42,973 nt of DNA from Candidatus Parabeggiatoa sp. HSG14 (GTDB taxonomy: Bacteria; Pseudomonadota; Gammaproteobacteria; Beggiatoales; Beggiatoaceae), in NCBI GenBank assembly GCA_030378085.1, contig JAUCGK010000005.1, forward strand, positions 1 through 42,973, given 5' to 3'. A program made the position numbers and the translations under genes. Positions within the stretch are counted from its first letter, which is position 1. The number at the start of each line of letters is the position of its first letter. Below the pieces are notes generated by a model. That model made no database searches, was not told where the DNA came from, and was given only the letters and a program-made list of their open reading frames with translations. Below are positions 27,001 to 34,086 of this stretch, piece after piece.

Positions 27001-28343
27001 GGATAATAAGCCACTAATCCCGATTCATCGCCTTGTAAGGTCGTGTTCAGGTTGGCTTGGATTTCGGTTTGAGTGCGAATCGTATTCCAAATCCGAACCT
27101 CATCAATTTGGCCTATAAATTTTGTTCCTAGATAATCACCAGTACCATCTTGGGCTATTTTTAACCCGAAGCCGGAATTAATATCATCAATACCACCATC
27201 AATATTAGCACCACGAGTTGAGGCTTTGAGAATGCCATCCTGATAAGCGATTATGTCACCATCTCGATCAACAGTTACCGCCAGATGGTGCCAGAAGCCA
27301 TCATTTATGACACCCAGACCGGCCAATTTGTTGTTGAAATTACGGCCATCACTTATTTCAAAGACCCAGGTTGAACCGGTTTGCGCGAAAATAAATCCTT
27401 TGTTACTCGTATCGCTCCAGTCTTTATTGGATAATATGGGTGTATTATAGTTTGTCGTTGTTTTTACCCAGAATTCTACGCTAAAGTCAATGGCGGTTCC
27501 AAACTGTAGATTAGCATTATTCGGTATGCTAACGTAATCGTCTATGCCATCGAAAGACAAGGCGGTCTTGAAGACGGAGTCAATCGAGATGTCAATGGGG
27601 TCAACGCGGCTATTCACCAAATTTGAGCTATTGATGAGCGTACCGTCATTAGTATTGTTAGTTTGGTCAGAAGTGAGTATCGCTTCAAAGGGATAATAAG
27701 CCACTAGCCCTGATTCGTTGCCTTGCAAGGTAATGTTCATGTTGGCTTGGATTTCAGCTTCGGAGCGGGCTGTATTCCAGATGCGGACTTCGTCTATTTG
27801 ACCCTCAAATAATCTACCCGTCTCTTGTGCATTTTCACCAATCATAACGGGATGATAACTATTCCGGTAAGTAAACGATGCATTGACTTCTTTATCAAGA
27901 ATACCGTCTACATAAAGTCTTAAATAATTAGCACTATGCACCCCGGCAATATGGTGCCATTTCCCATCGTTGACATTGATGGAACCCCGAACTTCTATCG
28001 CATTTCCGGGGTTTCCGTTTGCATCAAAAGCAATCGTATTTGTGGTGCCGTTTCTGCTCAGTCTCCAACTATCATTACCTTTGGTAACAATCGCTTGCCA
28101 TTTTCGATTAAACTGATTGACCTTAATCCAGGCTTCTACGGTCAGATCACCGGTAATATCAAAATTTTCCTCGTTGTCTATTTGGACATAATTCGTCCCG
28201 TTAAGTTCCAATGCCTTGCCCATATCAGCCGCATAAGTCATTGGGGCCAATAACGTGCTGAGTGTGAGTATGGCAATCGGGCTTACCCATTTGCGTAATA
28301 TCGAAATTGCGCCAATAAAGATGCGGTTAATTAAAGTAATCAT
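21024..28343 (-). CDS. Giant secreted LamG/YVTN-propeller protein with clan CD (C13-like) cysteine peptidase domain
   Basis: This 2439-residue protein, numbered from the ATG at 28343, has AGGAAAACAATCA before that ATG, as in the truncated third paralogue; a longer frame starts 11 codons upstream. After the signal peptide come, approximately: three LamG domains (38-220, 258-465, 500-705), a putative Ig (He_PIG-like) domain 730-818, eight YVTN-type repeats 825-1155 (QIYVAN, NVTVIDG), beta-rich domains to 1430, the peptidase region 1431-1815 with H1640 (INHGG) and C1693 (GYCYSGS), an Fn3-like domain 1958-2058, a carboxypeptidase-regulatory-like domain, one Calx-beta 2155-2270, and the conserved C-terminal domain. 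From GLYLETSA onward it is clearly homologous to the other giant protein but lacks WD40. A 14-residue insertion follows the catalytic Cys region. It is probably extracellular or surface-bound; substrate unknown. Confidence 0.85.
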   Translation of the reverse strand: MITLINRIFIGAISILRKWVSPIAILTLSTLLAPMTYAADMGKALELNGTNYVQIDNEENFDITGDLTVEAWIKVNQFNRKWQAIVTKGNDSWRLSRNGTTNTIAFDANGNPGNAIEVRGSINVNDGKWHHIAGVHSANYLRLYVDGILDKEVNASFTYRNSYHPVMIGENAQETGRLFEGQIDEVRIWNTARSEAEIQANMNITLQGNESGLVAYYPFEAILTSDQTNNTNDGTLINSSNLVNSRVDPIDISIDSVFKTALSFDGIDDYVSIPNNANLQFGTAIDFSVEFWVKTTTNYNTPILSNKDWSDTSNKGFIFAQTGSTWVFEISDGRNFNNKLAGLGVINDGFWHHLAVTVDRDGDIIAYQDGILKASTRGANIDGGIDDINSGFGLKIAQDGTGDYLGTKFIGQIDEVRIWNTIRTQTEIQANLNTTLQGDESGLVAYYPLDEGTGTHTTDQTNNTNDGTLINGPTWINSDIVPIVPVDPVDPIAPPIDPDDPKIALDFDGISSYVSIPENANLRFGTSTDFTVEFWVKTTENRNDPALLSDKDWGSGRNKGFAIAQTGQKWKFNLGDGTNRIDLEDIGVINDGLWHHLAVTVAREGDVIAYHDGVVKTSAGAEDIGDVNSGLGLKIAQDGIGEYEYQFLGQIDEVRVWNIARTQDQIQASMNTTLQGNEARLVAYYPLDKGTGTHITDQTNHNNDGTFINSPTWVNNGAVEPVESIAPIVPVEPNTPPTITGTPPTTAKVGWIYSFTPTASDSDGDTLTFSLTNKPDWAKFYPSTGTLSGIPTDEDTNNNIEISVSDGATTATLATFDLTIKKVTLFNASTVHIEEGPKAITINPQNNQIYLVNEKSDSVTATDSSGNLENTIAISVGVTPTALAINLQTNQVYVVNERSNNMMVIDGDTNIVLGTIKVGTQPTAIAVNSQTNQVYVANYESSNVTVIDGNANTAIGTIEVGTHPTALAINPQTNQIYVANQSSNNVTVIDGNTNTTIGTVEVGTHPIALAINPLTHQIYVANYESHNVTVIDGDNNTTTIEAGNKPTAIAINLVTNQIYVVNQSSHNVTMIDSDNHTTTIDVGHWPTAITINPQTHQIYVTNNDSDNVTVIDGFNNTTTIDVGSGSRALAINPQTHQIYVTNYASDNVTVITPSEKTYLNPLAVEISPIPNNETSLLTPLIVSFKATDAITQIYYQITGEDENKGWIKATLTDNKNSEVKITQLPRGDYIIRAVATDAIMETSLNNATGTNSPFIGEISTDFFKVVPSPIILDNSGEPHLTEINEDIDSTDNIGTKISDMLATGANNAPIADGDYDAVKGIAVIAMDNTNGTWEYSLDNGESWIAFGIPSETDARLLLIDGHNTRIRFQPNMNFEGTVKQGLTFRAWEQQTGGGDNGGTVDMTDTELDPYALSTETETANITVTDIPEKFTGLYLETSAATILNKDKLDIVGKLSVFPETGENLSDYEIVLTITAPDGITQKTQTTTTHTDTGQFNFQDLSLLDLFAGEMQEGAFGFQAKFVATAELAVSESTAKAVLVGASAGYAILVQGKIQNEEGLAAHKKTSNRIYKTLKERGFDNDNLHYFNYSDTTDKIIVNGKSTEVIVRGKPTKTAIAQAFTDLQGRMNSNPAPLYVIMINHGGIDGTFHIYDANNSSNDNVILPSDVDNWLDTLETGLEPNAKKKARLVILGYCYSGSFISELTQKPTFTDPEEPKTLVDAGRIIITSATAQEESYKGPEEPDGVRSGEFFMEEFFTRLNGGDNIKQAFEFATEKTESFTRKGGDANTTNRFYDIATQHPLLDDNGDGQGSNTFTANGDGVLAQEILLGIGLNYDTNTAENPAEILSVSNTVYLSATESTATLEAKVNNANHINSAPVDIRKPSIVLNSSGTEASEQLEISNLPRRFMSCSGNTNVCMTHFDQFTEQGMYEAFYFVRDTETNNISPIKRSVIYKNYADNLPPSTFDLVEPLDGSEHKTTLLFKWDSSTDLDGSVTYNFIVAKDDSFSEIVYQQEELEIAMTYIDDAVGLADQTTYYWKIEAVDPFGAKTPSSSVFAFNTNNTNAPPGISSLHISSALDFQAIDGVEILLFDEDGNPLPNPEIYQDQGHYNILSLLGRRRAKIQVAGYEEQEIDLYTSQDTTQLNVEMIPVGGIPAQQGELQFTATTVSLEENTGTATILVERVKGSDTEVTVNYTTVDGSATAGSDYSSTSGTLTWMAKDERPKAINLSITDDQDYEENETFTIILSNPTGGAILGSLAQTTLSIAANDKIGEDSLHNLGRGMAVTKEGSMFTANALAETTGITVTFRGGASVNNQEYQANLTTTPSKMVKITGEIDVADAHIGQKADILVVIGVLDDVSGAISQFLMLDKKGQFQVWNGEFATLVSSEENVVLSKTQAVKIYQGFMPPVQFQIYFGYRLKENGSIYFNGEQAIEVQVKP

Positions 28344-28475
28344 TGATTGTTTTCCTAAATGGAGTTGTAAATTCAACGAATATTAAAACTTAAATATAAC
28401 AGATTAAAAAATTATAGTCATTCGGTACAAGGTAGTGTAGCAGTTATTAATTATAATTACCAATTTAGCAACTGT

Positions 28476-28498
28476 ACTGGTACAAGGGGGAGTTGGTG
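28476..28498. promoter_or_regulatory. Segment shared by the upstream regions of both giant genes, copy 2
   Basis: The counterpart of 12319-12341, lying 133 bases upstream of the start codon. A second GGTACAAGG word lies about 50 bases nearer the gene (28426). Regulation is a guess; it may be a repeat. Confidence 0.3.
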
Positions 28499-28567
28499 TG
28501 TAATAGCGTAGACATGATTTTAAATCCTATAAAAATTAAGTTCAATTACATAGTACATAAGAGTATA

Positions 28568-28655
28568 TAGCGTTTCCCGATTGAATAAAGTACAACCTCC
28601 CCTAAGTCCCCTCCTTAAATTAAGGACTTGTACCAGACGCAATCGGGAAATGCTA
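28568..28655. mobile_element. TAGCGTTTCCCGATTG MITE, copy 2
   Basis: An 88-bp copy with inverted ends and TA on both flanks. A short internal deletion has removed part of one CCCCTCCTTAA arm. It abuts the next repeat element at 28658. Confidence 0.85.
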
Positions 28656-28657
28656 TA

Positions 28658-28832
28658 TATAGCTTTTATCATCAGCAAAATACAAAACCTAGGAAATACG
28701 GGACTTTCTTGTCTGATGCTTTAAAGTATGGAACGGAACGCGCCGTTTTCAGATAAATATTTTGGCCTAAATACCTGACAGGTTTTAGAAACCTGTCAGG
28801 TATGAAACTTTGATTTTTCTGAACGCCTATAG
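28658..28832. mobile_element. TATAGCTTTT...CTATAG repeat element, copy A
   Basis: This 175-bp element shares almost its whole length with 42598-42779: TCATCAGCAAAA, TAGGAAATACGGG, TATGGAACGGAACGCGCC, CAGATAAA, a central ACCTGACAGGTTTT palindrome, then TTTTTCTGAA. A third copy with an internal deletion lies at 38952-39044. No coding frame. Confidence 0.85.
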
Positions 28833-28900
28833 TACAACGAATATAAAAAAATCACAACGAATTAAAACCATCCCATCATCCCATTAATTCTATTCGTTGT
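28833..28900. repeat. ACAACGAAT repeat segment, copy 2
   Basis: The same word order as 13803-13871 (GTACAACGAATATAAAAAA, CACAACGAATTAAAA, ATTCGTTGT), with a different centre. It ends 14 bases before the ATPase gene fragment. Confidence 0.6.
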
Positions 28901-28913
28901 TTTTTTAAATTCT

Positions 28914-29036
28914 CGGAGTTCACATATTCGAGTTATTGAAGAAACAGGAAATCAATTACTCTTTCTACGCCCACGTCGTTTTGGTAAAAGTTTGCTGTTA
29001 TCAATGCTAGAGAATTACTACGATGTGGCAAAAGCG
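28914..29036 (+). pseudogene. 41-codon fragment of an AAA-ATPase_like gene
   Basis: The + frame reads RSSHIRVIEETGNQLLFLRP and continues RRFGKSLLLSML, matching residues 24-64 of the ATPase at 19148 with very few changes. Homology starts abruptly, with no start codon or leader, and is lost after the codons for VAKA. Walker A is kept and everything after it is gone. It is a recent remnant of a third ATPase gene, and like the truncated giant-gene stub shows that a third copy of the pair once existed or was partly copied. Confidence 0.85.
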
Positions 29037-29078
29037 GGGGTGTGTTGGATAAAATGCTGTTGGATTCCCTTAAGGTTT

Positions 29079-29131
29079 TTGGAGTCCAAGATTTATCTTG
29101 GATGTTTGTCAAACCTAAAGGTTTGGATTCC
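29079..29131. repeat. GGAGTCC double-hairpin repeat, copy 3
   Basis: TTGGAGTCCAAG... to ...GGTTTGGATTCC, of the same build as 1942-1991. It lies after the ATPase fragment, echoing the gene-then-hairpin order of the intact copies, although closer because most of the gene is missing. Confidence 0.7.
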
Positions 29132-29138
29132 TTGTTTA

Positions 29139-29262
29139 CGGATTTAAGGAAATAAACGGATTAATTCAGTGAACTTTCTAAGCTAAAAATACAAACCACT
29201 TTCAATACTAATTTTTAACTTTATTATACCACAACATTAATCCGTTTACTCCCCTAAATCCG
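29139..29262. mobile_element. Palindromic element with 27-bp near-perfect ends
   Basis: The left arm 29139-29165 (starts CGGATTTAAGG) pairs with 29236-29262 (ends CCTAAATCCG) with three mismatches. The 124 bp have an AT-rich centre without a reading frame. Confidence 0.75.
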
Positions 29263-29264
29263 TT

Positions 29265-29396
29265 ATGCGAATTAAGGGTTAAAATTTTTATATCTAATAA
29301 AAACAGCATGTTAGAAAATTAACTGAGAAAGATATATCAAATCATCAATTTTAATCACGCTATTTTTCAATGAGTTACTCAACCCTTAATTCGCAT
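29265..29396. mobile_element. Element with perfect 16-bp inverted ends and possible 5-bp target duplication
   Basis: Ends ATGCGAATTAAGGGTT (29265-29280) and its exact complement (29381-29396) bound 132 bp. CCGTT stands on both sides (29260-29264 and 29397-29401), as expected for a target duplication. No transposase frame. Confidence 0.8.
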
Positions 29397-29536
29397 CCGT
29401 TGTACTTATAGACAAACTAATAGCTGATAAGTCTTATTTACTTAAAATGGGGAAAGTATTGGAAAATACCTGTTTATTCCTGTTTCAGTACTTAAGAAAT
29501 TATTGGTATGGGACACCATAACTTTGAACGACGATA

Positions 29537-29629
29537 TAGCATTTTCCGATTGCGTCAGGTACAAGTCCCTTCCTTAATTTAAGGAGGGGATTTAGGGGAG
29601 GTTGTACTTTATTCAATCGGGAAACGCTA
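29537..29629. mobile_element. TAGCGTTTCCCGATTG MITE, copy 3 (inverted)
   Basis: A 93-bp full-length copy in the opposite orientation to the others, flanked by TA on both sides. One end has TAGCATTTTCC in place of TAGCGTTTCCC. Confidence 0.88.
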
Positions 29630-29733
29630 TACTCTGCGTCACTCCTTAAAACATTCCCAAAGAAACTTTAGACTCCAATAACCAGACAGTATAATCCCTT
29701 TTAAAATATAATCCTTGTAGTTTCTTGTCATAC

Positions 29734-32700
29734 TCACCGGTACAACCACACCCGCATTAATGAAATCAACTTGTCAGTATTCACAGGTTTAGATAAATAA
29801 TCATTGGCTCCCGCTTCAATACATTTCGTTTTATCACCTTTCATTGCTTTTGCAGTAAGAGCAATGATGGGTAGTTTGCGGTAGCTCTGTTGTTTTCTAA
29901 TTTCTTGCATGGCTTCATAGCCATCCATTTCTGGCATCATGATATCCATCAAAATAATAGCAATATCTTTATAGTTTTCTAACATGGCAAGCCCTTCTTT
30001 ACCATTTTGGGCAACGGCAACTTCCATGCCTTTGTCCTCCAATATCGTTGCTAAGGCAAACACGTTCCGCATATCATCGTCAACAATCAACACTTTCTTG
30101 TCTTTGAGAATGGCTTCCTTGTCATGGACCATTTTTAGCATATTACGCTTTTCTTTCGGTAAATTGCTCTCTAACTGATGGAGAAAGAGTGTGGCTTCGT
30201 CTAATAATTGTTCAGGCGATTTGACGGATTTGACGGGGAGACGTTCCGCACATTGTTGTAATAAAGCTTCTTCGGATGTGGTTAATTCACGATTTGTATA
30301 GATAATCAAAGGCGTTTGGCATAAACCATCAAATTCATCCATTTTTTCAAGGAGTTGTTTACCTGCTCCCTGTTCTATTTCCATGTCTAAGATGATACAA
30401 TCAAACAATTTTGTTTTAAGGTGTTGTAAGGAAGAAGCCATTGTGACGGCGATAGTCACTTCAACATTACCACTGCTCATTAATTTCAAAATTTGTTGTT
30501 GATGGGGTTCAGAGTCGACAATCACCAATAGATTTTTGACAGTCTGATTCAGAAATTGTTCTATCCTCTTAAAAGCTTTCCCAATTTGTTCTATACTGAC
30601 AGGTTTATGCAAAAAACCAATCGCTCCCATTTTTTTCGCCATCAAGCCTTGATCTGATGCTGAGATAAAATGTACCGGAATATGCCGCGTATCTGAATTG
30701 TCTTTGAGTTTATCCATTACTGTCCAACCATCTAACTGCGGTAAACCAGCATCAAGGATAATGGCATTGGGTTTATATTCTTCAGCAAGTTGTAATCCAG
30801 TTCTACCATTTTCTGCTAAAAGACATTTAAAATCTTGCCCTCGTGCGAGTTCCATAAGAATTGTGGAAAATTTGCGATCATCTTCAATAATTAATAGGGA
30901 TTTGTCTTCAGGTTTCAGTGTGTTTCTGTCATCAATGATATCTTCTTCGGATGAAATACCTAAAGGTTCAACTTCCACATCTTGAAGAATATTTGGTTGA
31001 ATGGAAATATCACTTAAAAGCTCAATCCTTTTTTCTGTTGGAGTGAGTATTTCGGTAGGAATATTTTCAGAGGATTGAGAAATAGTGGCTTGACTGGAAA
31101 TTGTTTCAGGCAAATGTAAGGTGAATGTACTCCCTTTGCCCTCAATACTAGATATGGAAATATCACCACCCAGTAATTTGGCTAATTGGCGAGATATAGA
31201 TAAGCCTAACCCAGTTCCCCCATAACGGCGACTGGTTGTACCATCAACTTGCTGAAAAGCATCAAAAATAAGTTGTTTTTTGTCTTTTGGGATACCTATG
31301 CCGGTATCAGTAACACTGATTGCGAAATTCCCTGTGAACTTCCTACTTTGAAGGCCCACGGGTTGGGAAGATTTACCAATCGTCAGTTTCACTTCACCTT
31401 GATTAGTAAATTTAAAGGCATTGGATAACAGGTTATTAAGGATTTGTTTGAGCCGTTGTCTGTCACTATGGATACAGGGAGGTAAACCTTCGGCAATTAC
31501 CGTGTGGAAAGCTAAATTCTTTCCTTCTGCAACGGGACGAAATTTGTTTTCCAGTGTTTCGACTAAATCAGGTAGCGATAATTCTTCAATTGAAATCTCC
31601 ATTTTGCCCGCTTCAACTTTAGATAAATCTAAAATGTCATTAATGAGAATGAGCAAATCTGAGCCAGCACTGTTGATAGTATGGGCATATTCTACTTCTT
31701 TATCACTTAAATTTTCTTCTTTATTTTCCGTTAATAATTGGGAGAGAATTAGCAAACTATTTAAGGGTGTGCGTAGTTCATGCGACATGTTCGCCAAAAA
31801 TTCTGACTTATACTGGCTTGCCATTTCCAATTCGTGGACTTTGAACTCTAAGCTTTGTTGGGTTTTTTCTAAGGCGATATTTTTGTGTTGCACTTCTTGT
31901 TTTTGCCGTTCTAAGTCCTTGGAACGTTCTTCAAGTGTTTCATTAGTTTGTCGTAATTCTTCTTGTTGGGTTTGCAACTCTTCAGATTGTGTCTGCAATT
32001 CTTCAGATTGATTTTGTAATTCTTCATTCCGCTGTTGCAGTTCTTCTTGTTTCTCTTCCAATTCTTCGCGTTGATGTTGCAATTCTTCATTAATCTGCTG
32101 CATTTCTTCTTGTTGACTTTGCAACTCTTCGGATTGGCTTTGTAATTCTTCAGTTTGTGTCTGGCTCTGTTGTAATAGTTCTTGCATTTTAGTGCGTGAT
32201 TCAGCCGTATTTAACACAATTCCTATGCCCGGTACTACTTGTTCCAAAAAAATTTGTTGATTAGAAGTAAGTGCTTGGGTAGAACCGATTTCAATGACAC
32301 CTTTGACTTCATTTTCATACAAAAAGGGTAGCATCAACATATAACGAGGAATTGATTTTGCCATTCCTGATTGAATAATTGGCGTGTATTCTTCTGGAAT
32401 ATGAACATGATAAATTGGTTTTTTATCCAGTGCGGCTTGCCCCACTAAACCATCACCGAGTAAAAATTGAGTAGGAATATTATCACAGGGCGTATAAGCA
32501 TAACCCGCTATCACTTGCAAATAAGGTTTTTGTTGAGGCAATTTAGGGGCTTTCAACAGATAAAATAATCCCACCTGCGCTTTGGTATAGGTTGTTAAGA
32601 AAGAAATGATATTTTTAGCCAAAGTAGTGACTTCTTGTTCACCACTCATTTGTGCATTTAATTGTGCTTGTCCCGTTTTTAACCAATCTTGCATGGTATT

Positions 32701-33825
32701 CTTAGCAGTGGTTTCAGACAGTTTAGCCGCTGCTATTTCGAGGGCATTTTTAATTTGCACAAAATCGCCTTGATATTCTGCTTTTGGTGTCACACGCAGA
32801 TTGCCATCGGCTAATCCTTGAGAAACTTGGACAATGTCTTCAATCACTTGTCGCTGATCAGACAAGGCAGTTTCCAACGCATTTTTAATTTGGACGAAAT
32901 CTCCCCGATATTCCGCTTGTGGCATGATATGCAAATTGCCTTTTGCTAATCCTTGGGAAATTTGAACCAGATCATTAATTACTTCTTTAAAGTAACGTGA
33001 TAACTCATCAAAAGTTTGCCCAATGTGTCCTATTTCATCTTTGCGGTGGCTGATTTTTTTGACTTCTATGGGATCAAGTCCCGTCAATGTCGTGTCGCCG
33101 GTTGCTAATTTGTGTGCGGCTTCGGTGATAAGCAATATGGGTTTGGCTATTGAATGGGATACCCATAAAGCGACTAAAATCACGATAATCGCAAACACTA
33201 AACTGACAATTAAAGTGAGAATCACCCCAGTACGCACCGCTTTTTCAGCCATGCGCTTTGCCTCATTAGAACCAACGATATTGGTTTCACGCATTGTCTC
33301 CATTAAATTCAAGGCATTTTGTAACTTGTCATTGACAATGCCGACACTTAATGTTTGTGCTTTATCATCATCATTGGTTTGAGAAAGCGTGATGACTTGA
33401 GTATTTGCTGTCAAAAAAGCATTCAAAATCGCCTGAAATTTTTTAAATGCCTCTGTTTCTATGCCGACATCTAAGGTAGATTCAAACCCTGCAAGTGCTT
33501 TCATCAGGGTTTCTTGTTGCGTTTTGATTTTGCTTTCCATCAATCGCATAGTTTCATCATCTGGTGCAATGATGTGATTTTTTTGTGCTTCAACGATGTG
33601 CAACAGTGCGATTTCTGCATTATCAAGATTAACAATGCTCGGAAAATAATTGTCGCTCACTTCACTGGTAGCGAATTGGGCAATATTAAGTTGGGTAATC
33701 GCTACCCCACCGACAATTGCCAATGGAATCAGCGACACTGCTAAAAAAAGCAAAACCAATTTGCCCCGTATTGAATGGAAAAAAGTAATCCGTGTTTCCG
33801 TGTTTTTTTGAAAAGTATTTATCAT
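29734..33825 (-). CDS. Hybrid sensor histidine kinase with three receiver domains
   Basis: This 1363-residue inner-membrane sensor has a transmembrane segment near 22-45, a periplasmic helical sensor region, a second membrane segment near 202-225, HAMP-type linkers in series (about 225-375, with two repeats of the pattern GLAxGNLxxxPxAEYxGDFV), a GAF domain (about 400-560), a long Q/E-rich coiled coil of repeated EELQSQ/EELQTQ units, and HisKA with H682 in NMSHELRTPLN. An HATPase follows with DTGIGIP and GGTGLGLSISRQL. Three receiver domains complete it; the first (LLIIEDD, LDAGLP) and third (LIVDDD, LMDIMMP, LSKP) look active. The second (VIVDSE, LDMEIE) lacks the usual acid pair and the lysine context, so may be degenerate. 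The Shine-Dalgarno is weak. No separate regulator gene is adjacent. The ligand is unknown. Confidence 0.9.
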   Translation of the reverse strand: MINTFQKNTETRITFFHSIRGKLVLLFLAVSLIPLAIVGGVAITQLNIAQFATSEVSDNYFPSIVNLDNAEIALLHIVEAQKNHIIAPDDETMRLMESKIKTQQETLMKALAGFESTLDVGIETEAFKKFQAILNAFLTANTQVITLSQTNDDDKAQTLSVGIVNDKLQNALNLMETMRETNIVGSNEAKRMAEKAVRTGVILTLIVSLVFAIIVILVALWVSHSIAKPILLITEAAHKLATGDTTLTGLDPIEVKKISHRKDEIGHIGQTFDELSRYFKEVINDLVQISQGLAKGNLHIMPQAEYRGDFVQIKNALETALSDQRQVIEDIVQVSQGLADGNLRVTPKAEYQGDFVQIKNALEIAAAKLSETTAKNTMQDWLKTGQAQLNAQMSGEQEVTTLAKNIISFLTTYTKAQVGLFYLLKAPKLPQQKPYLQVIAGYAYTPCDNIPTQFLLGDGLVGQAALDKKPIYHVHIPEEYTPIIQSGMAKSIPRYMLMLPFLYENEVKGVIEIGSTQALTSNQQIFLEQVVPGIGIVLNTAESRTKMQELLQQSQTQTEELQSQSEELQSQQEEMQQINEELQHQREELEEKQEELQQRNEELQNQSEELQTQSEELQTQQEELRQTNETLEERSKDLERQKQEVQHKNIALEKTQQSLEFKVHELEMASQYKSEFLANMSHELRTPLNSLLILSQLLTENKEENLSDKEVEYAHTINSAGSDLLILINDILDLSKVEAGKMEISIEELSLPDLVETLENKFRPVAEGKNLAFHTVIAEGLPPCIHSDRQRLKQILNNLLSNAFKFTNQGEVKLTIGKSSQPVGLQSRKFTGNFAISVTDTGIGIPKDKKQLIFDAFQQVDGTTSRRYGGTGLGLSISRQLAKLLGGDISISSIEGKGSTFTLHLPETISSQATISQSSENIPTEILTPTEKRIELLSDISIQPNILQDVEVEPLGISSEEDIIDDRNTLKPEDKSLLIIEDDRKFSTILMELARGQDFKCLLAENGRTGLQLAEEYKPNAIILDAGLPQLDGWTVMDKLKDNSDTRHIPVHFISASDQGLMAKKMGAIGFLHKPVSIEQIGKAFKRIEQFLNQTVKNLLVIVDSEPHQQQILKLMSSGNVEVTIAVTMASSLQHLKTKLFDCIILDMEIEQGAGKQLLEKMDEFDGLCQTPLIIYTNRELTTSEEALLQQCAERLPVKSVKSPEQLLDEATLFLHQLESNLPKEKRNMLKMVHDKEAILKDKKVLIVDDDMRNVFALATILEDKGMEVAVAQNGKEGLAMLENYKDIAIILMDIMMPEMDGYEAMQEIRKQQSYRKLPIIALTAKAMKGDKTKCIEAGANDYLSKPVNTDKLISLMRVWLYR

Positions 33826-33874
33826 TTTTTTTTAAATTATATCTTAAGGAATGGATACAAAATAACTTCCTTAC

Positions 33875-33938
33875 AACCACCCCCTAACCCATCCTTAGTA
33901 AGGTGGGGAACTCCCTTCAGTAAAAGGAGGGGTGGTTG
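33875..33938. repeat. CAACCACCCC palindromic repeat
   Basis: CAACCACCCC near 33875 is complementary to GGGGTGGTTG at 33929-33938, with further G/C-run pairing inside. It lies about 50 bases upstream of the kinase gene, possibly within its promoter region. Confidence 0.65.
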
Positions 33939-34086
33939 ATAAAAACGGGAAATTATTTCGTGACAGTTCCTAACCAAGGGATTGGTTCAGTTCTATGTTG
34001 TATCAATATTATTGATATTCCTAAAAAAATCTGAAATTATTCAAATTGCTGGATCATCACCACGAAAATCCTTGTTTGACTATACT

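Noticed and set aside
31421-32011. 196-codon + strand frame
   Set aside because: It is antisense to the HisKA and coiled-coil part of the histidine kinase; the Ser/Cys-rich product mirrors the repeated EELQ codons.
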